The position numbers were made by a program, and so were the translations under genes. Shown here piece after piece: positions 50,997 through 63,929 of a DNA stretch of 64,000 nucleotides. Source of the stretch: Maylandia zebra (lineage: Eukaryota; Chordata; Actinopteri; Cichliformes; Cichlidae). The stretch's first letter is position 1, and every line of letters begins with the position of its first letter. Location: the NCBI RefSeq assembly GCF_041146795.1, contig NC_135168.1:15676131-15740130 (forward strand), in the 5' to 3' direction. The notes beneath the pieces are model-generated. The model was not told the DNA's origin. It did no database searches and was given only the letters and a program-made list of their open reading frames with translations.

Positions 50997-53900
50997 TTAA
51001 TAATTAACCAATGAATGTTTGGCTGGCTGACGGACCTTTATTTCCTTAAAGGAAACAGAAGCTCTGCTCCATGCTGGTGAAGACCACAGCTCTAGAACAG
51101 CAGAAACACATCCGTCAAAAGTGCAGCTACAATTACACTGGTGTATTAGTTCTGTTTTGTGCATTAGGTTATTCAGCATCACAGAAAGAAATACTTAAAT
51201 TAAAAAAAACCCATTAACTTTAATAGCTACTTGTATATAAGCAGTGTTTTTAAAGCAGCTGCTGTGCAGGCAACAGCTGGATGTAACAGTTTCCTGGTAT
51301 ACATTTCCACTGCAAGCAACCAAGACCCAGCTATTCCACCACTGAAGGACATGTGTCAATATTTACCTCCTAAATTTACTGCAGCCAACTGGTGCATTCA
51401 ACATTCTTACAAAATCAATTTTCTCTTCAGCTCACTTTTGCAAAAATAAACAAACAAATAAACAAAAGTAGAGAGTTTGTGCATACTTAAGGCATTGCCT
51501 TCAGGTGAACAGGTGTCAGAGCACTTATCCATCTGGCTTTGTGGAACAAGATTGTGGGGAGCTAAGGACTTCGCTTAGGCTTCACTTTAAAACGTCCTGT
51601 ACTCAAAACAGGGCATTGTCAAAAAAAGCAAATTTCTACACAAATAAATTTGATTTATTCCCCTTTGCATGTGTTTTGACCCTGCTCTCTTATTTTGTCT
51701 CCAACACAAAAAAAGTAATGATTGTAAACTCTTAACTGGCCGTACTGAAAATCATGCAGTTATTAGCATTTCCCTACTGCAATATGCGAGAAATATGTCA
51801 CCTCCTGATAATCTATTTAGCTCTTTGTATTTATGAATCTTAATATGAGATACAATGCCACTTAATCATGGATGACCTACCAGGGTTGAGAATTCTCTCT
51901 GCAGCTTTGTGCTCGTGGTGCCTGCGGAGGATGTTTTGTGCCTTCCTCTGGTTTGTGCTTATATCAGGCGCAGCCTTGATTTCTGTTGCTGTCAGGTTGT
52001 TCTTGATGGCTTTTGAAGCTGTGGAGCGAGCCAGGCTGGGAAGTAGGTTCTGGTATTCTTCATCGGTGAAGTCTGGCTCTGGGCCCTCTACATCACTGAC
52101 TCTTAAAAGGGAAACACAATATATGTTATGATTCTTTCACATCGCTTTGACTGCTAAACAAATATTTGTGAGAGTTGCAATAGTATTGTTCTGGATCTTT
52201 TCATCATCATTAGCATTAATAGTTGCACGTGTCGTCACATATTTGTAGTTCCATATACAAAAAAGGCAAACATTTATTTTTAAAGATGAATATTACATCA
52301 GATATAAAGCTGCCAACATACCTCCCTTTAGTTAAAATAGTGTAAACTTCCAGCACCAACAGCTCAGCTGCTCCTGGTTTACAATGGATTGTTCCATCAA
52401 TGGCCTCCTTCTTCAAGTACAGATTCCGCTTCTCTAAAGACTGAATCAATAAACTTTGTAGATTATATTTAAACACTTGAATGGAGAAGGAAACCACTTT
52501 ACGATTCAGTTAACACAGGCACTGTGGGTAGTGAAAATGTCACATCCCAGCGGGACCTCAACACAGGGTTGGACTGGTAAATCTGGCATACTGGGCATTT
52601 TGTGCACCAGCTGTACAAGCACTGACAACAGCCCATTCATTTATTTTCAATACTGACACTGGATTGCCCAATCAATCTCTTAATGTGACCAGCCCATCCC
52701 CTTTGCTGTGTGGAAGAAGTGGTGAAAAGGTGAAGCTGAAAAGCTGAAAGAAAACAATAAAAAGAAATTAAGAACAACCAACATGTTAGCTGTCGGGGCT
52801 GCTGCTCCACCATGAACCGGGAACAACTAGTAACCAATCTTCAGTTACAGCACGCTGTTGCTGCAAGTGCCTGCTGTGGAGAAGTGAGGGGGAGATGGAG
52901 GTAGATGAAATTGACGTGGTGAGAAAATAGATGAAGGGACATAATAAAGAAGGAACTTTGACCACGAGCCATTGCTAATAGCTGAAGTTTAGCTTTTAAC
53001 TGTACCAACTATTTAAGTCCACGTCCAGCCCTGCTTCAACATATGCATTTAAAGCTCCATGCTGTCTGTGTGTCTGTGCCCCTGGTGTATTGCAGATTAA
53101 CCAAAACATTTATTTATGACACTTGCAGTAGCAGTAGCCTGCAACAAGTAAGAGAAACTTGAACTTGTATTATTTAAACACCAAACTGTAGCTGGAAGAT
53201 GCATTTCAGTGACATGCCAACTGCAGTGAATAAAAAAAGCATTTCTTCGTGGCTCATTATATTTTTGAATATTTTGCTCTGCTCACCCGCTCTATCTGGC
53301 TCCAGTTCCACTGTTTGGCAGAAAGCGATGTTCCTCTGTCGTATGAGTGCAATGAAAAGTCTCGGGGGTAATAATGAGAAAATATCTGTGCCACAAGGTA
53401 GCCGCTGGAAAAATCTCTGGAAATGAAATACAGAAATAACAATATGCACTTACTGGCTCTACCAGTGGAATTTGCCTTAGCACTTGGTTATTCCTTGTCA
53501 TAGCAGATTTATTGTTATCCTTGCGTTTTCCTTCTTTTTTAATCAACCTCACATAATCCTGCTCCTTTTAAGTTGGTTATTCGCTTCATATTTTATGCAT
53601 TGTAAGTTTGTGTTTAAATGAGGAAACGGAAGAAAATGGGCCACATGGTAGTTCAGAATTTGGATATGCTGTATATAAATTAGGAAATTGATACAAACAC
53701 AGTTTACAGTGTGCTGGAAATTGGGTGGGTGGGTGTGAGGGGGAGGTAGATTGAGGTAGATTTTGTGTGGTGATATTGTATTGATACAGGGACACCAAAT
53801 ATCACTTTAATTTAATTTTAAACAAATTAAAATATTCTGGAATTACTATGAGGACTCACCTCACGCACCACAATCCTGAGATAATGATAGCCAGACAAAC

Positions 53901-54913
53901 TTCAATTAAATTGGCTCAACTCTAAGCCCATCCAACACTGGACACACTTAGCTTGACAAAGCCAGCTCTTTTACACAATTTTCAAACAGCCTCATGCTTT
54001 AAAACTTACAAGCTGATGAATGACCTCCTTTTAATTTCAAAGAGACATTTTTCTTCATAAGGTCTGGCCTGCACAGTCCCATCCACTCAGTTTCCTTCTC
54101 ATTCATGCTGGTTACCATGATTGCTGCAGAAGCACTAAACCACTGTTAGCCAACTAATGAAATTAAGATTGCACTGCAACAACCTATCTTTACCAAACTG
54201 TATGAATTTAACTTCCAGTTCATGTGTATCAGTAGAATTCAGCTAAGGGGGTACATCAATGCCGTAATGGGTACTGTATGTGTGTGTGTGGATTTATATA
54301 TATCATGAATGTATGTATTGTGCATTCATTTATTCCTCTATTCCTCTTTTCTGCTGAACTAACAGTTCAGCTGCTGTTCTGATCTTCGGGATTCAGAGGT
54401 TATCCACAGATCTCCTTTTTTCAGTCACAAGAGTCCAGGAGCTAATAAAAAGTGCGACATCGTGTGCATATATAAAATGTGCAGGCTTAGATACAGCGTG
54501 ACACTTGGTCACCCTAGTTTTATGTGATTTTTTTTTCTTTTTTTTTATTCTGCAGTTACATGTTTTTTTAAGTTAGAAAAAAGATTAAATGGTATCTAAA
54601 AATGGTATCTACATTCAATTTAGCTAGCTAACAGTAGGTTAGTAAAAACACAACATAATACTTTTCTAACAATATGCAGGAAAATAGACGTGTAAAAATA
54701 TATATATATATTTTTTTTAAATTACACATATCCTCTTTTAAATATTCTTCTTCTTTTCTTTTATTCGTATTTGTGATTCACAAAATAGGTTCTGTACCTG
54801 CGCACATTTTTGGGATAAAATGCCAAGTCCAGAGTTTGCAGCCACTTGACTACTTCTCTTGGTAGTCCTGTTTTCTTGGGACATTCTGCGAAACATATGC
54901 TGCTCCGAGCCAT
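50997..54913 (-). CDS. spata4: SPATA4, spermatogenesis-associated protein 4 (CH-like domain), 3' end uncertain
   Basis: Exons read leftward: 54913-54798 (PREVVKWLQTLDLAFYPKNV), 53416-53287 (DFSSGYLVAQIFSHYYP), 52440-52322 (DGTIHCKPGAAELLVLEVY) and 52101-51881 (STASKAIKNNL). These match the calponin-homology-like N-terminal half and the SRSTVSKSIK region of SPATA4 in order, with consistent phases. The 3' end has two readings. An exon at 51596-51562 resembles the next segment (RFKVKP) but hits TAG after 11 codons, giving 206 residues. Splicing directly from exon 4 to 51091-50997 gives 226 residues and ends with SFKEIKVRQPAKHS, matching the SPATA4 C-terminus. Human SPATA4 has 305 residues. The family is testis-enriched; its molecular role is poorly defined. 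The ATG at 54913 fits the phase and the conserved core. Confidence 0.85.
51562..51596 (-). other. spata4: Candidate spata4 exon 5 with early stop
   Basis: Follows an acceptor (TTGAGTACAG) in the right phase and encodes a segment like the FDVKPT region of SPATA4, then reaches TAG at 51,564-51,562. Either a real short C-terminus, an alternatively skipped exon, or decay. Confidence 0.4.
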
Positions 54914-55032
54914 GAAATCTACACACCAGTGACTTTTCTATCGCTGTTACCAGTCACCTCCATAAATCAAGCCGAGATCTGCTTTTTTTTAAGGGAGGGC
55001 TAATTGACGAGCTCCTGGCCTGTTTTGTTGAG

Positions 55033-55046
55033 ATTTCTATGACAAC
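55033..55046 (+). promoter_or_regulatory. RFX X-box-like site upstream of spata4
   Basis: ATTTCTATGACAAC fits the loose X-box pattern (RYYNYY, two A/T, RRNRAC), 120 bp upstream of the spata4 ATG. RFX factors drive many testis and ciliary genes. The loose pattern should occur by chance several times in 64 kb. Confidence 0.25.
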
Positions 55047-55998
55047 GGCACTCTGCGGTGCTAAACCGTGTCGGTAGCGGCGTGCTGCCCTCTAGAGGAT
55101 GAGCGGTCTGTTTCTTCAGTTATTTATTTATTTGGCTAACATTTGTATAAAGCTTTTAAATAATAGTGCTACCCAATAAATAATACTAGAGCATACACAA
55201 CTGCATGTAATATAACAATGAAACTGAAATAATTCATTAGAAATACTGAAGCTAAACTCAGATATATGAAATAAAAAATCAAAATACGGCCAAAATATTA
55301 TCAAATGGCACATGAATATCTTGTTAATAATATGTTAGAGCATGAAAGTTCCATTCAGCTACACACATTTCCATCTGAGCAGTTGTCAGCGGTCAGTAAT
55401 CCAAGCTTAAACTTGTCAACTTTTTGAATAACTGGTTCCACCACTGAGACAAACATCAGTAACAAATCCACCATGTGGCTGCTGGGAAAGACATATTTGA
55501 ATGCAACAGGTTTCAAAACAGATTTTTAATAATCTAATGTTAAATGCGAAACAATGAACATTCATTAACATACAGCATATAGTGTGCATTTACACGATAT
55601 TCGAATCTTTTATGGGGGGGTTTAAATATAAAGTGCAGCACTCACTGGCAACTAGTAAGGCATTTTCTAAACACTGCAGAACAGAAAACAAAATATTTAT
55701 TATTAATGTTATTCAAACAAAATTAACCTAGGGAAAACTAATCCTGGAAGTTTGTTTTAGTGGCATCCTGCTTTACATTTATCCAGGTCCACACATCCTC
55801 ACATGGGAATCAGGCCAGCTCAACACAGCTGCTACAGTCAGCTACTCGGCCGTGTAGCTAATTCAAATTAATTGCTTTTACTGGATTGACTGGAAGCTAA
55901 AATTAAAGTTAAGAGGAGTGTGGAGTTGATATAATTTTTTGGTGTCCAAGGCTTCTTCCTGCAAGTCCCATTTAGGCAGACAGTTTCATAGTCTGTTG

Positions 55999-58900
55999 TC
56001 ATTGGTACTGCAGGTAGCTCTTGATCCTGTTAGGCAGAGGAAGATGGGAAAGAAGGTGGAGTCTGTCGCGTCCAACGCAGTTTCTGATGCACTGACGACA
56101 CAACTGGCTAAGCAACCGTGGTGTAGCTATGAAAAGGAGACAGGAAAACATTATTTATCACTGTTAATTGGTGGTTAAAAAAAAAGACAGAAACAGATCA
56201 AAGCAAGGTCAGGAAGGGATCAATGATTGCGAACGAAACCAAGCAAAAAGTAAACTCATACCTTCATAAAGCAGTAGAAAGCCTTCTGTAAGACTGCTGG
56301 GTGGAGCCACATCCACTGGCCTCTGAAACTCTGTGTTCCTGGCATTAATGTCTGCGCCAAAGTCCAGCAGCAACTTCACTACAGCTGTGCAGTCTTTTTC
56401 TGCAGCTGCATGTAAAGGTGAATCCAGGGATTTACCTTTCTGTACATTTGCACCTACATGGAGGAGACTATAATTATCCATAGTCCAATCAGAAAACTCC
56501 AATATCAGATACCTGTATTGTTAAGTACAAGTAGCTTTGGTTAATTTGTGATTATATTTTTAATTTACCTTTTCTTTACTTGCCTAAATTAGTACCTTAT
56601 TTCAAAGACTGCAGTGAGACACAAATGGGCACACTAATCACTTGTATATGTAATCAGTCACTTGTTGGGTATAAATGTGGTCCCACTTCTTATTGAAATT
56701 GCAATGTGTGCTGTGCTTGTATTAAGTTCTTGTTTACTAAGGCTGCTGCTAATAAAACAATTAGTTTGTCTGTTTCTTATGTGATAGAGCTCTCATTAGC
56801 TCTTTGTTACACCTTTTGCACTTGACAATTTGCAGTCTCATTGTTTGTCATATTCCTAGCACAGAATTTATCATATTGTTGTTTAAATGTTTTTATCCCC
56901 CCCCCCAGAGGCCTCTAAAATCCTCTGAGCATGCATATATTTATTATATATCAGTTTGTTTTTGTGTTTCTAATGCGCTTAAGTCCATATGTTCACATAG
57001 GACTTTTCTGTAAACATCGACACAGTTCTACGAACTGACCTTCCCTCAGGAGTTTCCTGGCACATTCGAGCTCTTGGCAGACGCAGGCTGTATATAGTGC
57101 TGTGCCCAGGTGAGGAATGTCCATGTCCACATCTGCCCCCCAAGTCACCAGAGCCTCTACACAACCGTAATGACCTGGAAGTAATGAAGCGTGAAGTCAG
57201 TAATCAGTAAGTGACAATGCAAAATAATTCTCCAAGCTGTCTGCTCAGGCCCTGTTGGATTTATAGCTAAAGCTGTTTATCATAGTGCATGTAAGAACGT
57301 GCTTATAGCACAGTAAAGGACACAAAATCAGGTCGAAAGTCAAGCGTAATCTGCAGTGAGGGGAACTGCGATAATGTTGGGTTATTTTCTGATTATAGTG
57401 CTCTGATTATACCGTTAGTCAAAAATAATGACTCTCATCAGCAAAAGCTGGCTCTCACAAGCTTAAGTCTCTTAGGACTGGTCCTCTAACACTGGCTCAC
57501 TTTGAAGTAAATGGTCCATGTAGAATAGTCTCTTTTTGCAAGGGAATACCTTTCCCTTGTGTTTCACATACACCCACACAGTATGACATGCATAATCATT
57601 ATGAATCACAAAAAATACTGAAAATAATCAGTTTGTGAATTTTTGTAAAATCGTTGGCCATGACATACCTTTGCTGGTTGCTTCGTGTATCGGAGAAGGT
57701 TGATATACAAGACTCTGGGGTTTTGCTCCATTTTCCAGAAGGATTTCCGTGCATGCCACACTGCCCACTGTACAGGCATTGAACAGAGCGGTGACTCCAT
57801 CAATTGTAGAAGCATTGACCTGTGAACACATTTTCCTTTTATTCTTATATTTAGGCCTTATTTAATCATGCAAGTTGACTAATAGTAACAGCCTGGGGGT
57901 ACAGTTGAAAGGGAACAACAACAACTTAATAGCTCTGCAGTGACTGAAACAGGACATTGCTCATTTGTTACCCTTACCCAGATTTTCCCAGCCATGGAAA
58001 TTTAATTTGACCTGTGCAACATGGCAACATTAAAGAGTCACCAGGCCACTATAGGACTTACATTTGCTCCTGCATCAATGAGTGCTCTGGCACAGGCAAC
58101 ATGGTCTCCAAGACAGGCCTCATGCAGGGGTGTTACATGGTCTATAGTCAGAACATTTACATTGTGACCCTGGAAACAGAATCAAATAGCCACAAATATT
58201 TAGTGGGCATGGATATTTATGGGACATTAACTCATAAATGAACAAGAACATTAATAAAGTTTATCTCCTCTTACAAAACACAGACATTCTCTTCAGTCAG
58301 GGTTCTTAGCGATTTTCAAACTGTGATGATTTCAACAGCAGAGATTAACAAGCCTGCTAATTAAACCAATTAAATCCAACTTAAAGCCAGTAAAGAGCTA
58401 ATAAATTACCATCTGAAGTCCTGTAATAATTGTCCTACTTTGTTATGAATTTGTCTGACTAGAGCAAAGCATTGTTTCCTCTGTAGCTGAAGTCACAGGC
58501 TTTTTTGTAGCACACTCTGTGAGCAGCTGGAAATGCAAGTGGAGATTTCACTTTTAATGCATTTGTATTAGTATTGTACTTGTTTTTGTTTGTGATTATT
58601 CTTTCCTTAGCATATGCTCAAATAATAGTTCCATGGTCAAACTCCCCTCACACACTATACATAAGGGGCATGTATATGCCATAAAAACTACAAAAATCAC
58701 ATTAATTTTAAAACCATGTGGTTATTGTAACCCATAGTACAAGTTTGAGTATTTACATTTTGTGTTGTTGGCATTTAGCTAACCTGTATATTGAAACTTA
58801 TGAACTGTTGTTAAGTATGTACAGGTTTAAAGTGTTAAATAGGGCAGTGAATAGAAAGTACAATCTCTTACAATTCCAGGGGTTTGGGCCATGAATTAAA

Positions 58901-61900
58901 AAGAAAATCTTTGGGTAAATAAGGCCTTTGAACTACTGTACAATACATGATATATCAAACCATGCCATTGTTTATTTTCCAAAAACTAGGCCAAAATCCT
59001 AGCACTATGTGAAAAATTAAGTACACTCCATGATTCAATAGCTTGTAGAACAAACTTTACTCTGACATTGTTCTTTAGAACAGGGTTTGTGGGGATTTAT
59101 CCACAGCTTCCTCAAGGTCTCACCACAGCATTTTAGCTAAGAGGTTGATCTGGACTTTGACTGTCCCACTGCAACACCTTGGGTCTTTTCTTTTTCAGCC
59201 ATTCTGTTGTAGGTTTGCTCTTGTGGTGATGTTCTAGTCTGTGACCAAATTTCAGCTAAGCTCTAACAGATAGCCTCATCTTTAACTGTAGAATGGTGTT
59301 GAACGGTGTTCATGGTTAGCTCAGTGACTGCTAGGGGCCCAGGATGTGTGATTGCAGAAGAAGCTCAAATCATCACCCCTCCACCACTGAGCTTGACAGT
59401 TACTATGAACAATTACTGTCACTATGAAGCGATTGTGCTGATATGTTGTGTTTCTGTTTTGCCAGATGTGGCACTGTGAATAATGGCCAAACATCTCCAC
59501 TTAGGACATTGGTTCCAGGTGCTGCCATGTTCGTTTTAGAGAGAACAGGCTTTCTACTGGCAACCCTTCCAAACAAACCATATTAGTTCAGTCTTTTCCT
59601 AATTGTACTATAATGAGATGTAGCTTTTGGGTTTTTGGCAGTGTCTCTGGGCATTGCAGAGATGAATTTGGCAACTGTCTTGAATGTTTTCCACTTGTGA
59701 ATAATCTTTCTCACTGTAGAATGATTTGCTCTTCCCAAACAGATCAGCAGCAACAATTGCTTCTTTAAGATAATCGCCTAGTTTTTCCTTATTCGTTGGC
59801 AATGTGCTAAACATTGACACACACCTGCACGCTCCAGACCAGCAAGTGCCAAAATGTCTGCTCTTATATCAGTGGTTACACTTGCTGATGATCAGTTACT
59901 CAGATGCTTTTACCCTAATGCATTTAGGGTGTACATAATTGTTTCTGCACTTTGGCTCAATTTTTTATCATGAAAATAATGACAGAGTGTGTGTTATGTC
60001 GTGTTTTTATTAATTCGTTTTAGGTGGTATTTACAAGATTTGTGGAGCTGTTCAGAACCATGCATCCATTTTTATCGGCTTATTTAGTTCAGGGTCGTGA
60101 TGGGGCTGGAGATAATCCCACTGGTCTTAAGCTTGAAGGGTAAAACTGGACAGGTGACCAGTCTGTATCAGGGCTCACCCAGTGAGCCAGACAAACACTC
60201 ATGCTCACATCCACACTTATAGCCAATTTAGAATTACCACTTAACCTATCACGCATGTCTTTGGACTATGGGAGGAAGCCAGAGTGCCCATAGAGAACCA
60301 CAGGCAAAAGAGATAACATACAAATTCCACTCAGAAAAGTCCCAGCTGGTCAGGGGATTTGGACCTTCTTGCTTTGAGGAAACAATGCCTACTATTGCAC
60401 CACTGTGCTGCCGTGTAAGGAACAGCTTTATATCTTATATATATATTTTTTAATATGCACTGATACATCAACTCTTATAATTGACAGATAGCGTGAAACA
60501 GTATCTTCCCTGTTGGATCACTAACATTATTAGCATTTTTATGCCGCATGGAAAGCTAGAACTACGTAGTGAAATATGGAAATAGTTATCAATAATTTAT
60601 CTGGTAGGTGTATACTGTGTTATTCTCATTAAAAAATATTGCTGCTACAAGCATACCAAGCATATGCTATATTGTAATCTTGACCCAGGTAATAATTTTA
60701 TACAAGTCTTACAGATAACTTTATAGCAGTCTCCAGAGTTTTATCCATACCTTGATCTCTTTATCAAGGTGTGGATAAATCTACAAAGTTACTGAACCAA
60801 ACTGGCTTGTGGAAGAGATGGTTACAACAGGATTCATGTTTGCAGATGAGAGGTTACACATTACCCGCCTGCCTCCAAGGGAATTGTGTTTTTCTTCACC
60901 TGTAAAATGAGGGTCCTCAAGGCCAGGAGCCGGCCCTGACTGGCAGCATCGTGGAGGGGTGAGCGGTCTGCCCAAGATCCTGTGACAGGAATATGAATTC
61001 AGTATTCAATTCAGTATTGAACACTTAAATGTATTATTATTTACTTAATTCTCTCATCCAGAGAAATAAAAATAAAATCAACAGTACAGAGAAAGCTTCA
61101 AATATGCATTCTCCTGCCACACATCTAAACATAGCAAGTAGGTGTTTTAACCTCTCAAGTCACGTTTTACCTTTCATCTTCCAAGAGTTAATGCACCCAG
61201 CAGCATATGGTTATGTGACTTAACAGCGCTTGAAAATTCCTGATGCATTAAACTCTGCACTATCACACTCCATTCACATGACAAATGAAAGTAAACCTGC
61301 CAAACTGGCTGTGCCCTTTTAATAAAAAAGAAGGAACTCCAGAAAAAAGAAGAAATGTCTTCAGGCACACCTGAGTCAATGTCCAGAATAACAGCTGATG
61401 CATTCCACACGTTCTCATCGTCATCATCTTCATCCATCCTTTCATCCATATTCTTTATAAATTATACAATAATCCACCCAATGTTTTCTATTAAATCATG
61501 CTTTTTTATTCATGCACCTTATTTTCCCTGACTGACATTAAAATCTGAAATACAGACAGGACCAGCTAGAGACATCAAACAGATTTCTCAGAACAAGAAA
61601 GACCATCTCTACGGGACCGTGACAAATACCCTGAGCTTGGTCAATTAGTATTCCATGGAGTGGGTACACTTTAGATTAAACAGCCCTTTGGATGATAGTA
61701 CAGATTATGTTGTTGTCGTGTCTGTCTTCCCTCAGAATGTGCCTTCGAACCGCCTGTTCCTGAGAATGTGGAGTGTTGTTTTGGTGGCTGTGTGAAAGTG
61801 TGCACTGCATAGCTGGGAATGGAAACTAGGGCAGGATGCGGCTGGGGGAGGGGATATCATGACTGCGTTCTATTAATACATTAGAGAGAAAGAGCTGCCG

Positions 61901-62550
61901 GGCCAACAGTGTCTTCATTTAATATTGAATGTACAGTTCAGGATTTCTAAGTAGCTTTTAAGCTAATGAAAGAAAAGTGGGCTATCAATGATATTTCTAG
62001 TATGTATTAATGTGAACACAATTAATGGCTTTTATACTCATTGGATTAGCAATGCAGTATTTATAGCTCATTTGTAAACACTGAAATTGTGTGTGTGTGT
62101 GTGTCTGTGTGCATGGAAGGCTTCTGTAGGATTCTAAAGAAAACATTTACATTTGACCTCTGACCTTTTACAGTTGGGGTTAAATGCATTGCAGGGTGTT
62201 TGTAACCATAATTTATTTATATTGTGGTTACATTTAAGATGTGTTTGCCATCATCGTACAGATATATTTTATTAAACAAAGTAACCAAATTAATAACAAA
62301 TCAAGTGTTAGTGCTTTTTAAAACGACCTGTCTCAGAGTACTCACTGTGTTGTTGACCATAATCATAGAACTCTGCTGATATCCTGGCAGCCTCTTTGCG
62401 ATTCCCACGGACAATGTAGAAGTATGTCAGCAAGTTAAGAGAGATCTTAACAAAAAGCTTAAAGCAGAACAGTGCCAAGATGCTGAGGTAAACATTGGAC
62501 AACTGGGCTGCGAAGGGCTTGTTGGTGAATTCCTCTGTATGGTCTGACAT
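55999..62550 (-). CDS. asb5: ASB5, ankyrin repeat and SOCS box protein 5 (seven coding exons)
   Basis: Exons read leftward: 62550-62346, 60979-60900, 58169-58062, 57819-57669, 57174-57040, 56453-56262 and 56126-55999. All are GT-AG and phase-consistent, 999 nt, 332 residues (human 329). The N-terminus holds a hydrophobic stretch (about 19-47) with FCFKLFVKISL, then YIVRGNRKEAARI. Ankyrin repeats run from about residue 72 to 285 (SPLHDAASQG, VTPLHEACLGDH, VTALFNAC, LGTALYTAC, SPLHAAAEKD with FGADINARNTE). The last exon is the SOCS box, starting at LSQLCRQCIR and ending YLQYQ. ASB proteins recruit substrates to a Cullin-5/Elongin B-C ubiquitin ligase through the SOCS box; ASB5 is known from muscle and arteriogenesis. 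A GTG lies in frame 12 nt upstream of the chosen ATG. It lies about 1.1 kb upstream of spata4 in the same direction, as in other vertebrates. Confidence 0.95.
58985..59965 (-). mobile_element. Tc1-like transposon relic (family 3), second copy, in asb5 intron 2
   Basis: Same family as about 21,035-21,645. Blocks such as AAATTAAGTACACTCCATG at the left and TTAGGGTGTACATAATTG at the right mark the ends. On the minus strand around 59,820-59,640 the transposase N-terminus is visible as EAIVAADLFGKSKSF with later stops, followed downstream by broken catalytic regions. Not functional. Confidence 0.7.
60062..60416 (+). repeat. Dispersed fish repeat, copy 2, in asb5 intron 2
   Basis: Contains TTTGGACTATGGGAGGAAGC and CATACAAATTCCACTCAGAA, collinear with the copy at 31,559-31,880. 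Confidence 0.65.
62088..62115. repeat. (TG)n microsatellite
   Basis: Short TG run in asb5 intron 1 sequence or its flank. Confidence 0.8.
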
Positions 62551-63023
62551 TTCCTCTGGCACGATACAGAAGAGCTTTGGTTATGATGAACGCAGGATCA
62601 GATGCCACTACAAAAAGCATAAGAGTAGCCTGCTTTTTCCTCCCAGTGCACTGACTAGTTGGCTGGTCCTGACAAAGCACGGGCTGGAAAAAATTCTCTG
62701 CAGCTGCTACTGTGCCTGATTGCAACAACTGAAATGTAAGTGTACACTATGTTTGGATGTGGGTGGGCTCAAGTTATATAAATTTCAAACTTACAAACTT
62801 GTTTTAATTGCAGAGGTGATGTAATTTCCCCAAAAAATGTAAGTCATGGCAGCATTTAATTCATATTTTTCATTAAAATGTCTTTTTGCATGAGTTGAAC
62901 TAAATATAGGGGCTTAAATTCTGGTTTAGTTTGGCTGAACATGTGTTTAATTGTCTTGCAGTCAGTTGAATAAACGATCATTTGAATCTAGATAAAACTG
63001 ATGTGAATAATTAAACTTCATTT

Positions 63024-63026
<3 letters not shown>

Positions 63027-63076
<50 letters not shown>
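63027..63076. repeat. (CA)n microsatellite
   Basis: About 25 CA dinucleotides between the divergent asb5 and cathepsin-like genes. Confidence 0.95.
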
Positions 63077-63078
<2 letters not shown>

Positions 63079-63167
63079 AAATACTTTATGTGCGTTTTAA
63101 ATAGTTTACATTTTTTGCATGCAAATTTTTTTTATCAACCAGCGCTCGTCGTAGTAAACTTTCTTTC

Positions 63168-63210
63168 GTTTCCAAGGGAACGCCTCTTGATTACAACGCA
63201 TGCGCGACAA
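63168..63210 (+). promoter_or_regulatory. Candidate promoter: X-box and NRF1-like site
   Basis: A perfect palindromic X-box GTTTCCAAGGGAAC at 63,168-63,181 is followed by an NRF1-like CGCATGCGCG at about 63,198-63,207, 50-95 bp upstream of the plus-strand start codon. Local CpG density is higher than in the surroundings, as in a housekeeping-type promoter. Confidence 0.45.
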
Positions 63211-63260
63211 ATCTTCACCCTTTTCCGCGAACATCAAAACGCTTGTGCTTCCCCGTGTGG

Positions 63261-63494
63261 ATGTTTTCTCAGCTGACATTTGTTCGTCAAATGAGGGCTT
63301 GTCAGGTGTTCATACCCGCTGTGGTCGCTCTCGGATTAATTGTCTCTCCTGTGTTTTGCCAAAATGTGAACTCAAGTGAAATTGGGACTCAGTTAAACGG
63401 CTCTGCCGCTGATTTCGGGGCATACAAAAAGCAGTTTCACCGCACGTATGAAGTAAGCAGCGAGGAATTTAGTCGCCGTCATCTCAGTTTTCAG
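63261..63494 (+). CDS. First coding exon of a papain-family (cathepsin) gene, possibly cathepsin O; gene continues beyond the window or further right
   Basis: ATG at 63,261 (or 63,291, which gives a cleaner signal peptide) opens a frame that ends at a good donor, TCAG|GTATGT, at 63,494 in phase 0. From 63,291: a signal peptide of about 23 residues (VFIPAVVALGLIVSPVFC), a short Asn/Ser-rich segment with two N-glycosylation sequons, then FGAYKKQFHRTYEVSSEEF, which has the spacing of the I29 inhibitor/propeptide domain of papain-like proteases (F..F/Y...F.R.Y....EE...R...F). The following exons are not recognised before 64,000. Cathepsin O is my best guess from the short, early-split propeptide; other C1A proteases remain possible. 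Confidence 0.5.
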
Positions 63495-63929
63495 GTATGT
63501 AAAGTGAGGGAGGCGTAGAAGAATTCTCAAGTGCCACACTTAGCAAGTGTGAAGTGCTCAGACAGAAAACTGAAAACAAACTGGGGGAGTACTTCTTGTT
63601 AGACCACGCCCACTCACGTAGAAGAAGGAAATACCGAAAATAATTTTGGAAATTTTGGTGGATGTTACATTAAATATAGATATAAATATAAAAAGCATAC
63701 AAATACTGGCATAAACTGAGATTAAGTGAAAATTGTACTACAACATTGGAACAATAGTTAACACTGGTGTTCCGAGTAACATGAGGGAGGTGAACATAAA
63801 GTTGCAGCTTAATAGCTGAAGTCGTATGAAATAAAAGCAGCTGTGCGATCAAGAACATTTAATTTAGTCTTTCACTCTTACCTGCTTCCTTATTTCCCAA
63901 CTGGTCGCCACAGTTTTATACTGTGTATA
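63495..63929. other. Intron of the cathepsin-like gene
   Basis: AT-rich sequence after the exon 1 donor; no further exon seen. Confidence 0.35.

Noticed and set aside
51868-52131. Plus-strand 87-residue frame
   Set aside because: Shadow of spata4 exon 4 on the other strand.
62551-62562. Upstream in-frame start for asb5
   Set aside because: The codon at 62,562 is GTG; the first ATG in frame is at 62,550.
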